DNA from: CATQHP01 sp965214915
GTDB taxonomy: Bacteria > Acidobacteriota > Terriglobia > Bryobacterales > UBA6623
DNA length: 64,000 nucleotides
Direction of reading: 5' to 3'
Assembly: GCA_965214915.1 (NCBI GenBank)
Contig: CBDCCP010000001.1
Coordinates: forward strand, 1,426,001 to 1,490,000
The notes under the pieces are model-generated. The model ran no database searches. It was given only the letters and a program-made list of their open reading frames with translations, and was not told the origin of the DNA. The position numbers and the translations under genes are program-made. Of the stretch, positions 17,340-26,821 are shown piece after piece. Position 1 is the first letter of the stretch, and each line of letters starts with the position of its first letter.

Positions 17340-18371
17340 TTAACGGAATCGGTCGGGGAATTGAGCACTTCCCAAAGCCAGAAGACGCCGCTCGCGATCG
17401 GGTTGACGGCGTGGGTTCCATCGGCCGCCAAGCGTTGGGGCATCAGGTCTCCGGCGATTTGCTCTTTGAGAAATTGGTTGTACGGCAGGTCGGAATTGAA
17501 TGCGTCGATCACGTAGTCGCGGTAGCGCCAGGAATCGAGCTTGTTGTTGTCGAATTCGTGTCCGTTCGTTTCCGCCCAGCGGACCAGATCGAGCCAATGG
17601 CGCCCCCAGCGCTCGCCGTAGTGCGGCGAGGCCAGAAGCCGCTCGACGACTTTTTCGTACGCTTGGGGAGACGTGTCCGACAGAAATGCGTCGATTTCCT
17701 CGGGAGTGGGCGGCAGGCCGGTCAAACCGAACGTTACGCGGCGCAGCAAGGTGCGGCGGTCGGCCTCGGCGGCGGGGGGCAAGCGCTCGGCTTCGAGCTT
17801 GGCCAGGATGAAACGGTCGACGTCGGAGCGCACCCAAGCCGGGTTGCGCGCCGCCGGCGGCGCAGGATCGCGGACCGGCTGGAACGACCAGAACCGGCGG
17901 CCGCTCTCCAGGTCGTTTTTCTCTTGCGGGGTTTGCGGCGGCCGTCCTTCGGCGCGCGGGTCGGGCGCGCCCATGCGCACCCAGGCCTCGAGATCGGCAA
18001 TCTCGTCGTCGGCCAATTTCCCCGTGGGGGGCATGCGCAGATCGAGGGAGCGGTAGCGGACCGCCCGAATCAAGAGGCTGCCGTCCGGGTCGGAGGGGAC
18101 AAGGGCGGCGCCTCGGCTGCCGCCCTTGCGCACCGCCGCCTTCGAATCGAGCCGCAGATCGCCCATCGCCATCGTGCCGGCGCTATGGCAGGCGTAGCAT
18201 TTCTCGACCAGTAGCGGCCGAATGTTCTTCTCGAAGAACTCGATCCGTTCCGGCGATTGCGCGTAAGCCCCGCACGGCCCCAGGATCAGCGCTGCGGCGC
18301 AGAAAATCGATCGAAACATGGCATTTCCATGATAAACCCGCGGGCCGGCCTTGCCGGCGAACTCCGCTACC

Positions 18372-18938
18372 ATGAGTTTCAGGATGACGATTCGGTCAAG
18401 AACCTTCCTGCTCGCAGTCGGAGCGACGCTTGTTTTTTTGCCAATCGGAGCGGCTCAGGATGAGGGAATGATCCCCCATTGGGAAATCAAGGAAATGACC
18501 GAGGATATCGTCAAGAACGTTGCAACCGGTCAGAAAGTGCTGGTCGAATTGCGGCCTGCGGAGTGGCTCCAAGACGGCGCTCCCGAGGCGTACATCGAGC
18601 AACTCGAGACTCTGCGCGCCGACCTGGAAAGCACAGTGCTTGCGGCTCAGGCGCTGGGCCGCGAACCGGAGCGGCTTTCCTATGCGGTCGATACGTTCTT
18701 GTGGCTCGAGCGCGCGGATTCGCTGCTCGACTCGATGGCCGCCGGCGTGCGCAAATACTACAACGGCGCCATCGCGGATTTACTGGATTCCGCGCGCGGC
18801 CGCAACATCGGGAACATGGCGACGCTCAAGGGGTATATGCGCCAACTGGCCGTCGATCTCGAAACGTCGATGCGCATCGCGCACAGCGAGGCGCAGCGCT
18901 GCCGCGCTGCAATCGCCGGCCAACCCCGGCAGCACTGA
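18372..18938 (+). CDS. secreted protein of unknown function
   Basis: A 188-aa protein, with the start at either ATG 18372 or ATG 18384; both give a signal peptide (SRTFLLAVGATLVFLPIGAA). The mature part is helical and charged, with no motif I recognise and no cysteine pairs; there is one late Cys (QRCRAA). The region resembles a four-helix-type fold by pattern only. It is divergent from the DUF1553 gene (53 bp apart) and convergent with the epimerase gene. Confidence 0.6.
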   Translation: MSFRMTIRSRTFLLAVGATLVFLPIGAAQDEGMIPHWEIKEMTEDIVKNVATGQKVLVELRPAEWLQDGAPEAYIEQLETLRADLESTVLAAQALGREPERLSYAVDTFLWLERADSLLDSMAAGVRKYYNGAIADLLDSARGRNIGNMATLKGYMRQLAVDLETSMRIAHSEAQRCRAAIAGQPRQH

Positions 18939-18967
18939 GCGGGCGCCGCGCTGCCGGCCGGCGCGGA

Positions 18968-19996
18968 TTAGAAATTGCCCCCGCGTTCCTCGAAATGCGT
19001 CGGCTTGCCGAGAGTCGCTCCGCCGAGGCGAATCCAGTGGGCGACCCGAGCGATCATTTCGTCGATTCCGGTTTCGGGCCGGCCCAGGATTGCGGCGTAT
19101 TTCGCTGCATTGCTCAGCAGCGCGGTTCGGCTTTCCGTCCCCGTGAATTGCGCTTCGACCCCGAAACGCTCGGCGAACCGCTGCGCAAGGCTGCGCACCG
19201 AGAGCGTTTCGGAGCCGGTGACGTTCAAAACGAAGGGCGGCGATTTGCAGTATGCGAGCAGGCGCAAGGCGGCCGAGTTTGCGTCCCGCTGCCAGATCAC
19301 GTTGACGTAGCCCATCGCAAGGTCGACAGGCCGGCCGTGAAACACCTTGTCGCCGATATCGCGAAGAACGCCGTAGCGCAACTCGACGGCGTAGTTGAGG
19401 CGGATCACGGCGGTCGGGACGCCGTTCCGCCTTGAAAAATACTCGAACACCCGCTCGCGTCCGAGCGCCGATTGCGCATACTCGCCGACCGGCCCGACGG
19501 GGGATTCCTCGTCAGGCCCGCCGCTGTCAACTGCGGTCAGAGGGTAAACGTTGCCGGTCGAAAAGACAACCATCCGGGATTTGCTGAATTTCTCGGCGGC
19601 GAGCGCCGGGGCCTGGGTGTTGACGGCCCAAGTAAGCGCTTGGTCGCCGGCGGTTCCGAACTTTTGGCCCGCCATGAAAACTACGTTCGGAGCGGCGGGA
19701 AGAGCATTCACGGCTGCGCGGTCGAGCAGATCCGCCTGGATGGTTTCGATTCCCCACGATGCGAGCTTGCGGCGGACGGAGAGGTCGGAGAAGCGGGACG
19801 CGGCGATGATTTTTCGGGGCGAACAGGCGTCCGACGCCCGCTTGGCCAAGCAGGCCAGAGTCGGGCCCATTTTGCCGCCGGCGCCGAGGACAAGAATATC
19901 GCCTTGCAGCCGACCCATCAAAGCAATGTCGGCAGGGCCGGGAGTCGAGAGAACGCTGTCAAGCCGTTCTTCGCTGGTAATGGCGGGCAGTGTCAC
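18968..19996 (-). CDS. NAD(P)-dependent epimerase/dehydratase (extended SDR)
   Basis: A 342-aa protein. The GTG at 19996 is chosen because it overlaps the upstream stop as GTGA and the N-terminus then leads straight into the Rossmann motif GAGGKMG near residue 36. Later blocks fit extended SDRs: NTQAPALAAEKF, the VVFSTGNVYPL strand with the catalytic-type Ser/Thr, YAQSALGRERVFEYF with a Tyr (no classical YxxxK is seen), and an RLNYAVELRYGVL sugar-site-like segment. It probably acts on a nucleotide sugar, substrate unknown. It is translationally coupled to the unknown protein encoded upstream. Confidence 0.8.
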   Translation of the reverse strand: MTLPAITSEERLDSVLSTPGPADIALMGRLQGDILVLGAGGKMGPTLACLAKRASDACSPRKIIAASRFSDLSVRRKLASWGIETIQADLLDRAAVNALPAAPNVVFMAGQKFGTAGDQALTWAVNTQAPALAAEKFSKSRMVVFSTGNVYPLTAVDSGGPDEESPVGPVGEYAQSALGRERVFEYFSRRNGVPTAVIRLNYAVELRYGVLRDIGDKVFHGRPVDLAMGYVNVIWQRDANSAALRLLAYCKSPPFVLNVTGSETLSVRSLAQRFAERFGVEAQFTGTESRTALLSNAAKYAAILGRPETGIDEMIARVAHWIRLGGATLGKPTHFEERGGNF

Positions 19997-20766
19997 TGCA
20001 CGGCCGCGGGCAGATCTTCCGGGAACAGGGCCACGTCGCTGGGCGGCGGCAGAAACTCTTTCAGCAACAACAGCCGTTTGCGGATGCGGCCGCTGGCCAG
20101 ATATTTGGGGCCGCCGGGGACATCGATGTCGCAGCACAAACCGTGCAGGTAAAGGATCAGCGTGTCTTCCAGCGCCTGCCGGCGATAGGCCGCCAGCAGC
20201 TTGGTCTCGCGGCGCGTATCTTTCTGCTTGCGCAACAACTCGTTTTTCAGCCGCCACGCGCGCTCGTCGATTTCGCCGTGGATGTTCTCGCGGATTTCCT
20301 CGCGCACCAGATCGTGGAAGGGCGCGAAGTAGGCTTTGCTCGCGCGGTCGACGATCAACTTGGCGAGCTCCCGGTAGAGGATGTGATGCGCATCGATAAT
20401 CTCTTCGTCGTGGACCGACAGGAAGATGAAGGTCTCGCCGTCGATGTCGGAGTGTCCCGAGAGCATCCGCGCGATTTTGGCGGGGACCTGAAAGGAAATG
20501 GTCGGCCCTTCGGCCCCGCTGCCGTTGCCGCCGGCCGGTTTTTCCAAGAACGGTACGAAGACGAGGCGCAGCCGCGGAGTGATCTCGGCGAGCTTTGCGG
20601 GCATGGCCGAAGCGGGATCGTAAACGAGCCTTTGCAGGTCGCTGTCATCCATAGGGACGACCGAAAAATAAGACAGCCACTTGTTCAGCGGAATCATTTG
20701 CCCGCGGCATTGAGCGGCAAATTCCGTGGACGAAATTTTCGAAGTGGCGGGGATTGCGGACGACAT
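19993..20766 (-). CDS. conserved protein of unknown function, coupled to an epimerase
   Basis: A 257-aa soluble protein that I do not recognise. The middle part has an ISFQVPAKIARML segment and an HDEEIIDAHHILYREL helix; the second half is a long basic helix (RKQKDTRRETKLLAAYRRQ) followed by LILYLHGLCCDIDVPGGPKYL. There is no signal peptide. Its TGA overlaps the GTG of the downstream epimerase gene, so the two products are likely made together and may act in one pathway. Confidence 0.7.
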   Translation of the reverse strand: MSSAIPATSKISSTEFAAQCRGQMIPLNKWLSYFSVVPMDDSDLQRLVYDPASAMPAKLAEITPRLRLVFVPFLEKPAGGNGSGAEGPTISFQVPAKIARMLSGHSDIDGETFIFLSVHDEEIIDAHHILYRELAKLIVDRASKAYFAPFHDLVREEIRENIHGEIDERAWRLKNELLRKQKDTRRETKLLAAYRRQALEDTLILYLHGLCCDIDVPGGPKYLASGRIRKRLLLLKEFLPPPSDVALFPEDLPAAVQ

Positions 20767-20868
20767 GGCCGGCGGCCTGAGGTTCTATTTTAGCAAAAGG
20801 TTTTTAAGCCGCGGCTCCGCTGCAATGCGCTACACTGCTGCCGGGATCTTTCCTCTGGAGGCCGCGCC

Positions 20869-21693
20869 ATGCCGTTCCGGTTGCCGTTCCTTTGCCTGCT
20901 TGCTACGGGGTTGTGGGGGCAAGCCAAGCCCGATTTGGAGTTGCCCCGGCGGGCGGTCCACCCTTACGTTCGGGAGCGGTTGAGCCCTGCCGACAAAGTG
21001 CTCTTCGACAAACTGGCGCGGGCGCCGCTCGAAGCCGTCTGGGCGCAACTCGCCGCAAAGGGCTACGAGCACTGCTTTATCAACGAGCTCGACGCGCTGC
21101 ATCCCGACCGGCGTTTGATCGGGAGAGCGCGGACGATGCGCTATTTGCCCACGAGGCCCGATCTGCGCGAGGAAATATATGCCTCCCGCAAGCAGCTCAA
21201 TTACGTTTCCGCCGAGGAGGCGCAGCCGGGAGACGTGCTGGTGTTCGCTGCCGGGGGCGACACGCGCTCGGCGGTGTCCGGCGATGTCACGACCACGCGA
21301 TTTCTCGTTCGAGGCGGGTCGGGGTTGGTCGTCGACGGCGGCCTGCGCGACGTGCCGGAATTGGCGGGCATGCATTTGCAGACGTATGTGCGCCGGGGAC
21401 AGGCGGCAGCGGTCAGGCCCTATCTGATGAGCGTCGATTATCAAGTTCCGGTACGCATCGGCAATGTGACGGTAAGACCCGGCGATCTGCTGCTTGGAGA
21501 GCGTCACGGCATTCTCGTTATCCCCGCGGCGCTTGCCGACGAAGTGCTCGACAAGGCCATCGCGAAGGAATCTTTTGAAAATTTTCAACGCAAGCTGTTG
21601 CTCGAGGGGCGCTCGATATACGGCGTTTACCCCCCGAACGAAGAGACGCAAAAAGCTTACGAGGAACACAAGAAAGGCGGCGCTCGGGATTGA
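20869..21693 (+). CDS. secreted RraA-like (HMG/CHA aldolase-fold) protein
   Basis: A 274-aa protein with GGAGG 8 nt before the ATG and a signal peptide (PFRLPFLCLLATGLWG). The core matches the RraA/4-hydroxy-4-methyl-2-oxoglutarate aldolase family: GDVLVFAAGGD near residue 123, then GDVTTTRFLVRGGSGLVVDGG followed by the conserved LRD that holds the metal-pyruvate site, and RPGDLLLGERHGILVIP near 205-225. Cytosolic relatives inhibit RNase E or cleave oxo acids. A secreted version suggests an aldolase-like role outside the cytoplasm. Confidence 0.82.
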   Translation: MPFRLPFLCLLATGLWGQAKPDLELPRRAVHPYVRERLSPADKVLFDKLARAPLEAVWAQLAAKGYEHCFINELDALHPDRRLIGRARTMRYLPTRPDLREEIYASRKQLNYVSAEEAQPGDVLVFAAGGDTRSAVSGDVTTTRFLVRGGSGLVVDGGLRDVPELAGMHLQTYVRRGQAAAVRPYLMSVDYQVPVRIGNVTVRPGDLLLGERHGILVIPAALADEVLDKAIAKESFENFQRKLLLEGRSIYGVYPPNEETQKAYEEHKKGGARD

Positions 21694-21762
21694 CCGCCGG
21701 CGCCGCGGTTGGCGTAACCTGACGCAGGGCGGCAGCGCCTCGACGTAGCGGAGGAACCCGTC

Positions 21763-22326
21763 ATGAAGAAACTCGTTCGACTGTTTTGCCCTGTGATTTT
21801 TCTGAGCGCGATCCCGGCGTTCGGCCAAGCGGACCCGCTGGCAACGGAGACGAAGCAAGCCTACCAGCGGAACAAGCAATTTTTCATCGCCGCCGCCGAG
21901 ACGATGCCGGAAGAACACTACGCTTTCAAGGCCACCGAGGAAGTCCGCAGCTTCGGCGGCCACGTGGCGCACATCGCGGACGCCCAGATGCGCATCTGCT
22001 CGAACTATAACGGTGCGGCGAAGCAAGCCGGAGCCGGCGCCCTGACGACGAAGGCCGACCTCGTTGCCGCTCTCAAAGCGTCTTTCGCGGAATGCGACAA
22101 GGCTTACAATTCGCTGACGGACGCCAACGGCGCGGAGATGATAGAAGGCAGACGGGGTGCGCGCAGCCGCTTCGGGACACTCAACGGAAATGTCGCCCAT
22201 AACAACGAAGTCTATGGGTCGATGGCCGTTTACATGCGCCTCAAGGGTCTGGTCCCGCCTTCGACCGCGTCCCGCGGGGGCGCAATGAGAAGCGGCAAAG
22301 GCGCTCGGAAAAAGGGCGGCGGGTAG
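21763..22326 (+). CDS. secreted DinB-family protein
   Basis: A 187-aa protein with GGAGGAA about 6 nt before the ATG and a signal peptide (KKLVRLFCPVIFLSAIPAFG). The mature part is a DinB-like four-helix bundle: RNKQFFIAAAETMPEEHYAF, then SFGGHVAHIADAQMRIC with a His pair, and GNVAHNNEVYGSMAVYMR with a third His. These three are the usual metal ligands. The C-terminal tail is basic and Gly-rich (RSGKGARKKGGG). Function unknown; many DinB-like proteins are thiol-dependent transferases. Confidence 0.85.
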   Translation: MKKLVRLFCPVIFLSAIPAFGQADPLATETKQAYQRNKQFFIAAAETMPEEHYAFKATEEVRSFGGHVAHIADAQMRICSNYNGAAKQAGAGALTTKADLVAALKASFAECDKAYNSLTDANGAEMIEGRRGARSRFGTLNGNVAHNNEVYGSMAVYMRLKGLVPPSTASRGGAMRSGKGARKKGGG

Positions 22327-22387
22327 CGATTCCGCCCCAGCTCTGTCCAAGCGGACCGCGGCGGCGCCTCCGACCGTTGGCGTCGGT

Positions 22388-23149
22388 CTAGCGCAGAAGA
22401 TCGCGGATTACGGCGCATTGCCGTTTGCTGACCGTGAATTGCAGGCCGTTGGCGAGGGTCAACAACCAGCGCCGGCTGCTCAGGGCGCCCAGCTTGCGAA
22501 TCTTGTCCGTATTAACCAGCGCGGAGCGATGAATGCGCTGAAATTGCGTGCCTTGCAGGCGGTTATCCAGTCCCTGCAATGTTTGCACGGCCATGAATTT
22601 CTTGTCGGCGGTGAGGATCCAGACGATCTCGCCGTCCGCCTGGAAAGCGTAAACTTCGTCGAGGTTCAGCAAGTAGGTGTCGGCGGCGCGGCGGCCGACG
22701 ATTTTCAATTTTCTCTGTCCGCGGGAGGCGCCTTCGGCGTTGAGGGTCTTGGCCACGCGCTCGGCGCTGTCCGACGGGCCGAGCCGCGATTCTTTGGCGC
22801 GATCCAACGCTTGCCGCAAGCGCTCGACGTTGATCGGTTTCAACAAATAATCCACCGCGCCGACTTCGAAAGCTTGCAGGGCGTGCTCGCTGTACGCGGT
22901 CACAAAAATGATCGCCGGCAGCGGGCCTGCGATGCTGCGCGCCAACTCGAAACCGTCTTTGACCGGCATTTGGATGTCGAGCAGCACCAGGTCCGGCGCG
23001 AGCGCCTCGATATGGCGTATGGCTGTCTCGCCGTTGCCGGCCTCTGCGATCACTTCGATGTCGTCGAAATCGGCGAGCTCTTCCGCCAGAACGGCGCGGG
23101 CAATGGGCTCGTCGTCGACGATTAACGTGCGTAAAGCCTGCTCCGTCAT
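22388..23149 (-). CDS. LytTR-family response regulator
   Basis: A 253-aa two-domain regulator. The receiver domain (residues 6-125) has the acidic pair VDDE at 11-14, phosphoacceptor Asp58 in LVLLDIQMP, Thr in VTAYS and Lys in LLKPIN. The LytTR DNA-binding domain (about 150-253) has YLLNLDEVYAFQADGEIVWI, and later QRIHRSALVNTDKI. It is divergent from the LytS-type kinase gene at 23356 across a 206-bp region, so the two form one signalling pair. Confidence 0.95.
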   Translation of the reverse strand: MTEQALRTLIVDDEPIARAVLAEELADFDDIEVIAEAGNGETAIRHIEALAPDLVLLDIQMPVKDGFELARSIAGPLPAIIFVTAYSEHALQAFEVGAVDYLLKPINVERLRQALDRAKESRLGPSDSAERVAKTLNAEGASRGQRKLKIVGRRAADTYLLNLDEVYAFQADGEIVWILTADKKFMAVQTLQGLDNRLQGTQFQRIHRSALVNTDKIRKLGALSSRRWLLTLANGLQFTVSKRQCAVIRDLLR

Positions 23150-23355
23150 ACGGGCGGCGACCCCTTTCCCTGCGGCGGCGCAGAGAAAGACTGCCGCCGC
23201 CTAAAGATAACAATACAGACGCCGCGGGCGGCGAGCCAAACAGTTTCCGTGAACGGGTTGCTTTTCCGTACGAACGGCCTGGATTTCCATACGGGCGGAG
23301 CGCCGGGCAAGCGGTGCTCTAATGAGACTGTCGCCCGACGGCCGCCCTGCCGCCT

Positions 23356-25206
23356 ATGAATGCCGTCCTGCATTTGCCGATTCTGATGAACGCTATGGGG
23401 CATGTTGCCGGAGTCGTCGTTTTCGGCACTTTCCTCTGGTTGATTTCCCGCACGTCGATGCGGCGCCCCCGCACGGAGACCGTGACCCCTGGAGCGGCTG
23501 CGGCGCTGGCCTTGTTTTGGAACTTCGGTTCTCTGATTGTCGTACTGGGAGAGCCGAGCAGCGCGCTGAGCGAATTCGTCGCGTCCTTGAGCTTCACGGT
23601 GCTGAGCCTGCTGCCCTCCGTCCTGCTGCACCTTGCGCTGGGCCGCGAGTATCCACAACTGCGCATCGGCGGGTATGCGGTTGGCGGACTTGCCGCCGCG
23701 TCCCATCTTGCGGAAGCGTTCGGCTTGGGAATCGCCGGCCATGACTTCGGCATCCGGCTCATTACATTCGGCTTCGGCGCCTTGGCGGTCGTAGCCGCGG
23801 TCTTGCTGTCCCGCGGGCGTTCCGGACGACGCGCCGCGGGGATGCGGACGGTCGCGGCGATGGCGCTATTTCTGCTTGCGGCGTCGTTCGTACACTTCGG
23901 CGCGGAGCACGGTCCGGGGTCATGGGGCCACGAGTTGCTGTTGCATCACGCGGGCATGCCGTTAGCGTTGTTCGTGCTGCTCCAGGACTTCCGTTTTCTG
24001 CTGCTCGATGTATTCGTGCGCGTGGTCGGCGCGGCCGGCCTCGCCGCCGGTCTCGCCGCCGCTCTGCTCGCGGCGGGGAATCGACTGGGCTTGCTTCAAT
24101 TTCAGGATGCTGGCGCCGTGCGCCTCGTCGTTTTCGTAACGCTCACCTGCGCGGCGATCCTCGGCTATCCTTACGCGGCCGGGAAGCTGCGGCGGTGGAT
24201 CGAGGCGGCTCTTTTCCGCCGGGGGGACGTCCGCGCGGTCGCCGCCGGCATTCGCTCGATGCCCGTCGATAGCGAGGCCGGTCTCTTCGAGGCCGCGGCC
24301 GAGCGGATTGCCCGCTTTTTCTCCGTCCGGCGCTGGCGTCTGCTCGCTGCGGGAGAGGCGCCGCTGCCTCCCGGCGCGCATGTTCTTCACGGACAGCAGG
24401 CGGAGCGGCTGCGCTCGACAATCGATTTGTGGGCGGAGGCCGCGGTTGTCTTTCGGGTTTCGCCCCATGCGGCGCGCGCGCTGCTGCTGGGCCCGCGCGA
24501 GGGCGGCCGCCGCTATTTGAGCAACGACGTGTCCGCGCTCGACCTGCTCGCGGCCGCGGTCAACGAACGGATCGAAAACCTGCGGCACGAAGAACAGCAG
24601 AGGCTGCTCTCGGAAACCGAATTGCAAGCCCTCCGCGCGCAAATCAATCCCCACTTTCTGTTCAATGCGCTGAACGCTCTTTACGGCATCATTCCGCGGG
24701 CCGCGGCCGACGCCCGGAAAACCCTGGTCAACCTTGCCGAGATTTTTCGCTATGCGCTCGACAGCAAACGCCAAATGGTCCCGCTCGACGAAGAGCTGCG
24801 CGTGGTGCAGGCCTATCTCGATATCGAACGGCTGCGCTTGGGGAAAAGGCTGTCGGTTCGGGTCGAGATCGATCGAGAGGCCCGCCCGGTCAGCGTGCCG
24901 GCGCTTTCCATTCAGCCTTTGGTGGAAAACGCCGTCAAGCACGGCATCAGCGAGAAACCGGAAGGCGGCGAGGTCGCCGTTCGCGCCCGCTGCCGCAGCG
25001 GCGGCGTAGCGGTCGAGGTGAGCGATAACGGCGCCGGCATGAGCCCGGACGCCGCGGCCGCGGGGGGGCACGGACTGCGCAACGTCAGAAGGAGGCTGCA
25101 ACTCTGCTACGGGGGCGGGGTGGAGCTTGCGGTCGAAGCGTCGAGCCGCGGCGTCCGCGCCGGCTTTACCGCGCCGGCGGCAATCGACAGAAATAGTGGA
25201 AAGTGA
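23356..25206 (+). CDS. LytS-type membrane sensor histidine kinase
   Basis: A 616-aa kinase. Residues 1-290 hold about seven to eight hydrophobic segments forming the sensor. A GAF-like linker follows (about 305-400). The His_kinase domain begins near 425 with AQINPHFLFNALNALYG (phosphoacceptor His near 433), and the ATPase domain has QPLVENAVKHGI and VSDNGAGMS. A second possible start is ATG 23386. It pairs with the divergent LytTR regulator. No sensor ligand can be inferred. Confidence 0.92.
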   Translation: MNAVLHLPILMNAMGHVAGVVVFGTFLWLISRTSMRRPRTETVTPGAAAALALFWNFGSLIVVLGEPSSALSEFVASLSFTVLSLLPSVLLHLALGREYPQLRIGGYAVGGLAAASHLAEAFGLGIAGHDFGIRLITFGFGALAVVAAVLLSRGRSGRRAAGMRTVAAMALFLLAASFVHFGAEHGPGSWGHELLLHHAGMPLALFVLLQDFRFLLLDVFVRVVGAAGLAAGLAAALLAAGNRLGLLQFQDAGAVRLVVFVTLTCAAILGYPYAAGKLRRWIEAALFRRGDVRAVAAGIRSMPVDSEAGLFEAAAERIARFFSVRRWRLLAAGEAPLPPGAHVLHGQQAERLRSTIDLWAEAAVVFRVSPHAARALLLGPREGGRRYLSNDVSALDLLAAAVNERIENLRHEEQQRLLSETELQALRAQINPHFLFNALNALYGIIPRAAADARKTLVNLAEIFRYALDSKRQMVPLDEELRVVQAYLDIERLRLGKRLSVRVEIDREARPVSVPALSIQPLVENAVKHGISEKPEGGEVAVRARCRSGGVAVEVSDNGAGMSPDAAAAGGHGLRNVRRRLQLCYGGGVELAVEASSRGVRAGFTAPAAIDRNSGK

Positions 25207-25244
25207 AAAGTGGAGAGCCGGACAACGAACCGCCGGCGCGCCTC

Positions 25245-25464
25245 TCACGGCGCTTTGGCCGCAGATTGCGGGGACGCGCGCAGGCGGGCCAAGCCGATGG
25301 AATCTTCGCCGGACGGCCCCGCCGTATAGAACAGATACAACTGTCCGTCGGACGCATAAACGAACGAGTCGTGGATTTCGGGGCGTTCCCAGTCGAGTTC
25401 CGGGCGGAGTTCAATCTGCCTTGTCTCTGGAAAGATGAAGGTGCCAGAAAAGCAGTTGCGTTAA
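25245..25464 (-). pseudogene. C-terminal fragment of a glycosidase-like beta-propeller protein
   Basis: A minus-strand frame from the edge of the IS copy 2 target to TGA at 25247-25245 reads TFIFPETRQIELRPELDW, then IHDSFVYASDGQLYLFYTAG and a short tail. The pattern is that of a last blade of GH43/GH130-like propellers. No start or upstream part is found on the far side of the element: after removing it the frame meets TAA at the junction. The truncation therefore predates the IS insertion. Confidence 0.45.
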
Positions 25465-26698
25465 GGAAAGTCTGAATAAGGTGGTCTCTGGCGCTTTGGC
25501 TGGTGGATGCTGTCTGTGATGAGCAGTTGTTGCCAGGTTCCCAGCGAATTTTGCGGCTGAATCCTGCCGATTTTGACTTCGCAACGCCAATTTTTGACCC
25601 CGCAGCGACGGCTTCGACTCCGCTTCTGCGGCTTGGCGCCGGCATGGACGCACGACTCCTGTATTGTGGCGCTCAGGCCGTCGCGTAGCGCTCCGCGAGC
25701 AGCAGATTGGCGAAGTCCAACAGCAGACGAATCCGCTCCCGGTTCTTGGCCAAGCCGCGATAGGCGCCTTGGCGTAGCCAAAGTGCCGCTTCACATACAG
25801 AAACGGATGCTCCACCTTGGCCCGCACCTCTGCCTTGCGCCGCTCCGCCCGCGCCTCCGCGCTGCCCGCCGCCAAGCGCCGCCGCTGCCCAGCCTTCAAG
25901 GCCACTTGCCAGCGCACCTTACGCCCCCGATGCTCCGCGCGCTTGTCGATCCCCTGGTAACCCGCATCCGCGCACACCTCCCGCTCCCCGCCGTGCAGCA
26001 ACTCATGCCCTTGGGTCACATCCGCCACGTTCGCCGCCGTCGCCGCCACGCTATGCGCCAGCCCCGTCTCAGCGTCCACGCCGATATGCGCCTTCATCCC
26101 GAAATACCACTGATTCCCCTTCTTCGTCTGCCGCATCTGCGGGTCTCGACTCCTCTTCTTGTTCTTCGTCGAACTCGGCGCCGCGATGATCGTCGCCTCC
26201 AGAATCGTCCCCTCCCGCAGCCGCAAGCCTTGCTCCGCCAAGTGCGCGTTGATCTCCGTCAGCAGAACCCCGCCCAACTCGTGCTGCTCCAACAGATGCC
26301 GAAAGTTCAAGATCGTCGTCTCCTCCGGCAGCGCATCCCCCAAACGCAAGCCCACGAAGCGCCGCACCGACTCGATCTCGTACAGCATGTCCTCCATCCC
26401 TGGATCGCTCACATTGGAAAACAACTGCACGTAATGCACGCGCAGCATCACCGCCAACGCGTACGGTCGCCGCCCCCGCCCCGCTTGGGGGTAGTACGGG
26501 CGGATGCGCTCCGCCAAACGCTCCCACGGAATCAAGTCCTCCATCCGTGCCAGAAACTTCTCCCGCCTCGTCTGCTTCTTCTTCCCCTCGTACTCCAATT
26601 CTGCAAACGTCCGTTGCACCATCCCTCTCCCCCTTATTCCCCGTGCCCGCTGCACTCCCTTATTATCCCAGTTCATAGCCTGCTTGTTCAGAGTTTCC
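25465..26698 (-). mobile_element. IS5-family insertion sequence, copy 2 (1234 bp)
   Basis: Same ends as copy 1: GGAAAGTCTGAATAA at 25465 and TTGTTCAGAGTTTCC ending at 26698. It is flanked by a perfect TTAA target duplication (25461-25464 and 26699-26702). It is one base shorter overall than copy 1 and has scattered differences, including the transposase frameshift. Confidence 0.92.
25673..26622 (-). pseudogene. IS5-family transposase, copy 2, C-terminal frameshift
   Basis: From ATG 26622 the product matches copy 1 through the third catalytic residue (KVEHPFLYVKRHFGYAK). Near 25763 the DNA is one base shorter than copy 1 (GATAGGCGCC instead of GATAGCGCACC). The last 23 or so residues are replaced and the frame runs on to 25411. 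The DDE residues are intact, so activity cannot be excluded, but the C-terminus is foreign. Confidence 0.8.
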
Positions 26699-26821
26699 TT
26701 AAGGCAACGAACGAGGCAAGCAAGTACAATTGCTGCATCACCCATGCCCCCACGGTGACAACGCTCAGTGGAAGATACAAGAACCAATCGATCTTTCTCA
26801 TCTTCACTTGCTACCGCCTGA

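Larger units (their letters stand above)
13691..18319 (-). pseudogene. PSD1/DUF1549/DUF1553 secreted cytochrome-like protein, split by an IS5-family element
   Basis: The 5' half runs from ATG 18319 to the element at 17339, and the 3' half from 16104 to 13691. Removing the element plus one 4-bp target copy leaves 3390 bp, exactly 1129 codons plus stop, so the frame is restored. Domains in order: signal peptide, planctomycete-type cytochrome c domain with CYACH near residue 37, DUF1549 around 160-330, a CARCHDHKFDPI block just after the insertion, and DUF1553 in the C-terminal third. The protein family is typical of Planctomycetes and Acidobacteria and is tied to polysaccharide and 3-keto-sugar use. 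In the present state only a truncated N-terminal protein with an IS-derived tail could be made. Confidence 0.9.

Noticed and set aside
16691..18373. 560-aa minus ORF as one protein
   Set aside because: A chimera: the first two thirds are the DUF1553 gene N-terminus and the rest is IS5 sequence read in a non-transposase frame.
16105..26698. composite transposon bounded by the two IS5 copies
   Set aside because: Each copy has its own target duplication (TTAG/TTAA and TTAA/TTAA), which fits two separate insertions. The genes between look chromosomal.
25411..26801. 50-aa two-TM protein split by IS copy 2
   Set aside because: After excision the frame is open (153 bp), but it overlaps the glycosidase-like fragment in another frame and has weak RBS support. 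Noted only as a possibility.
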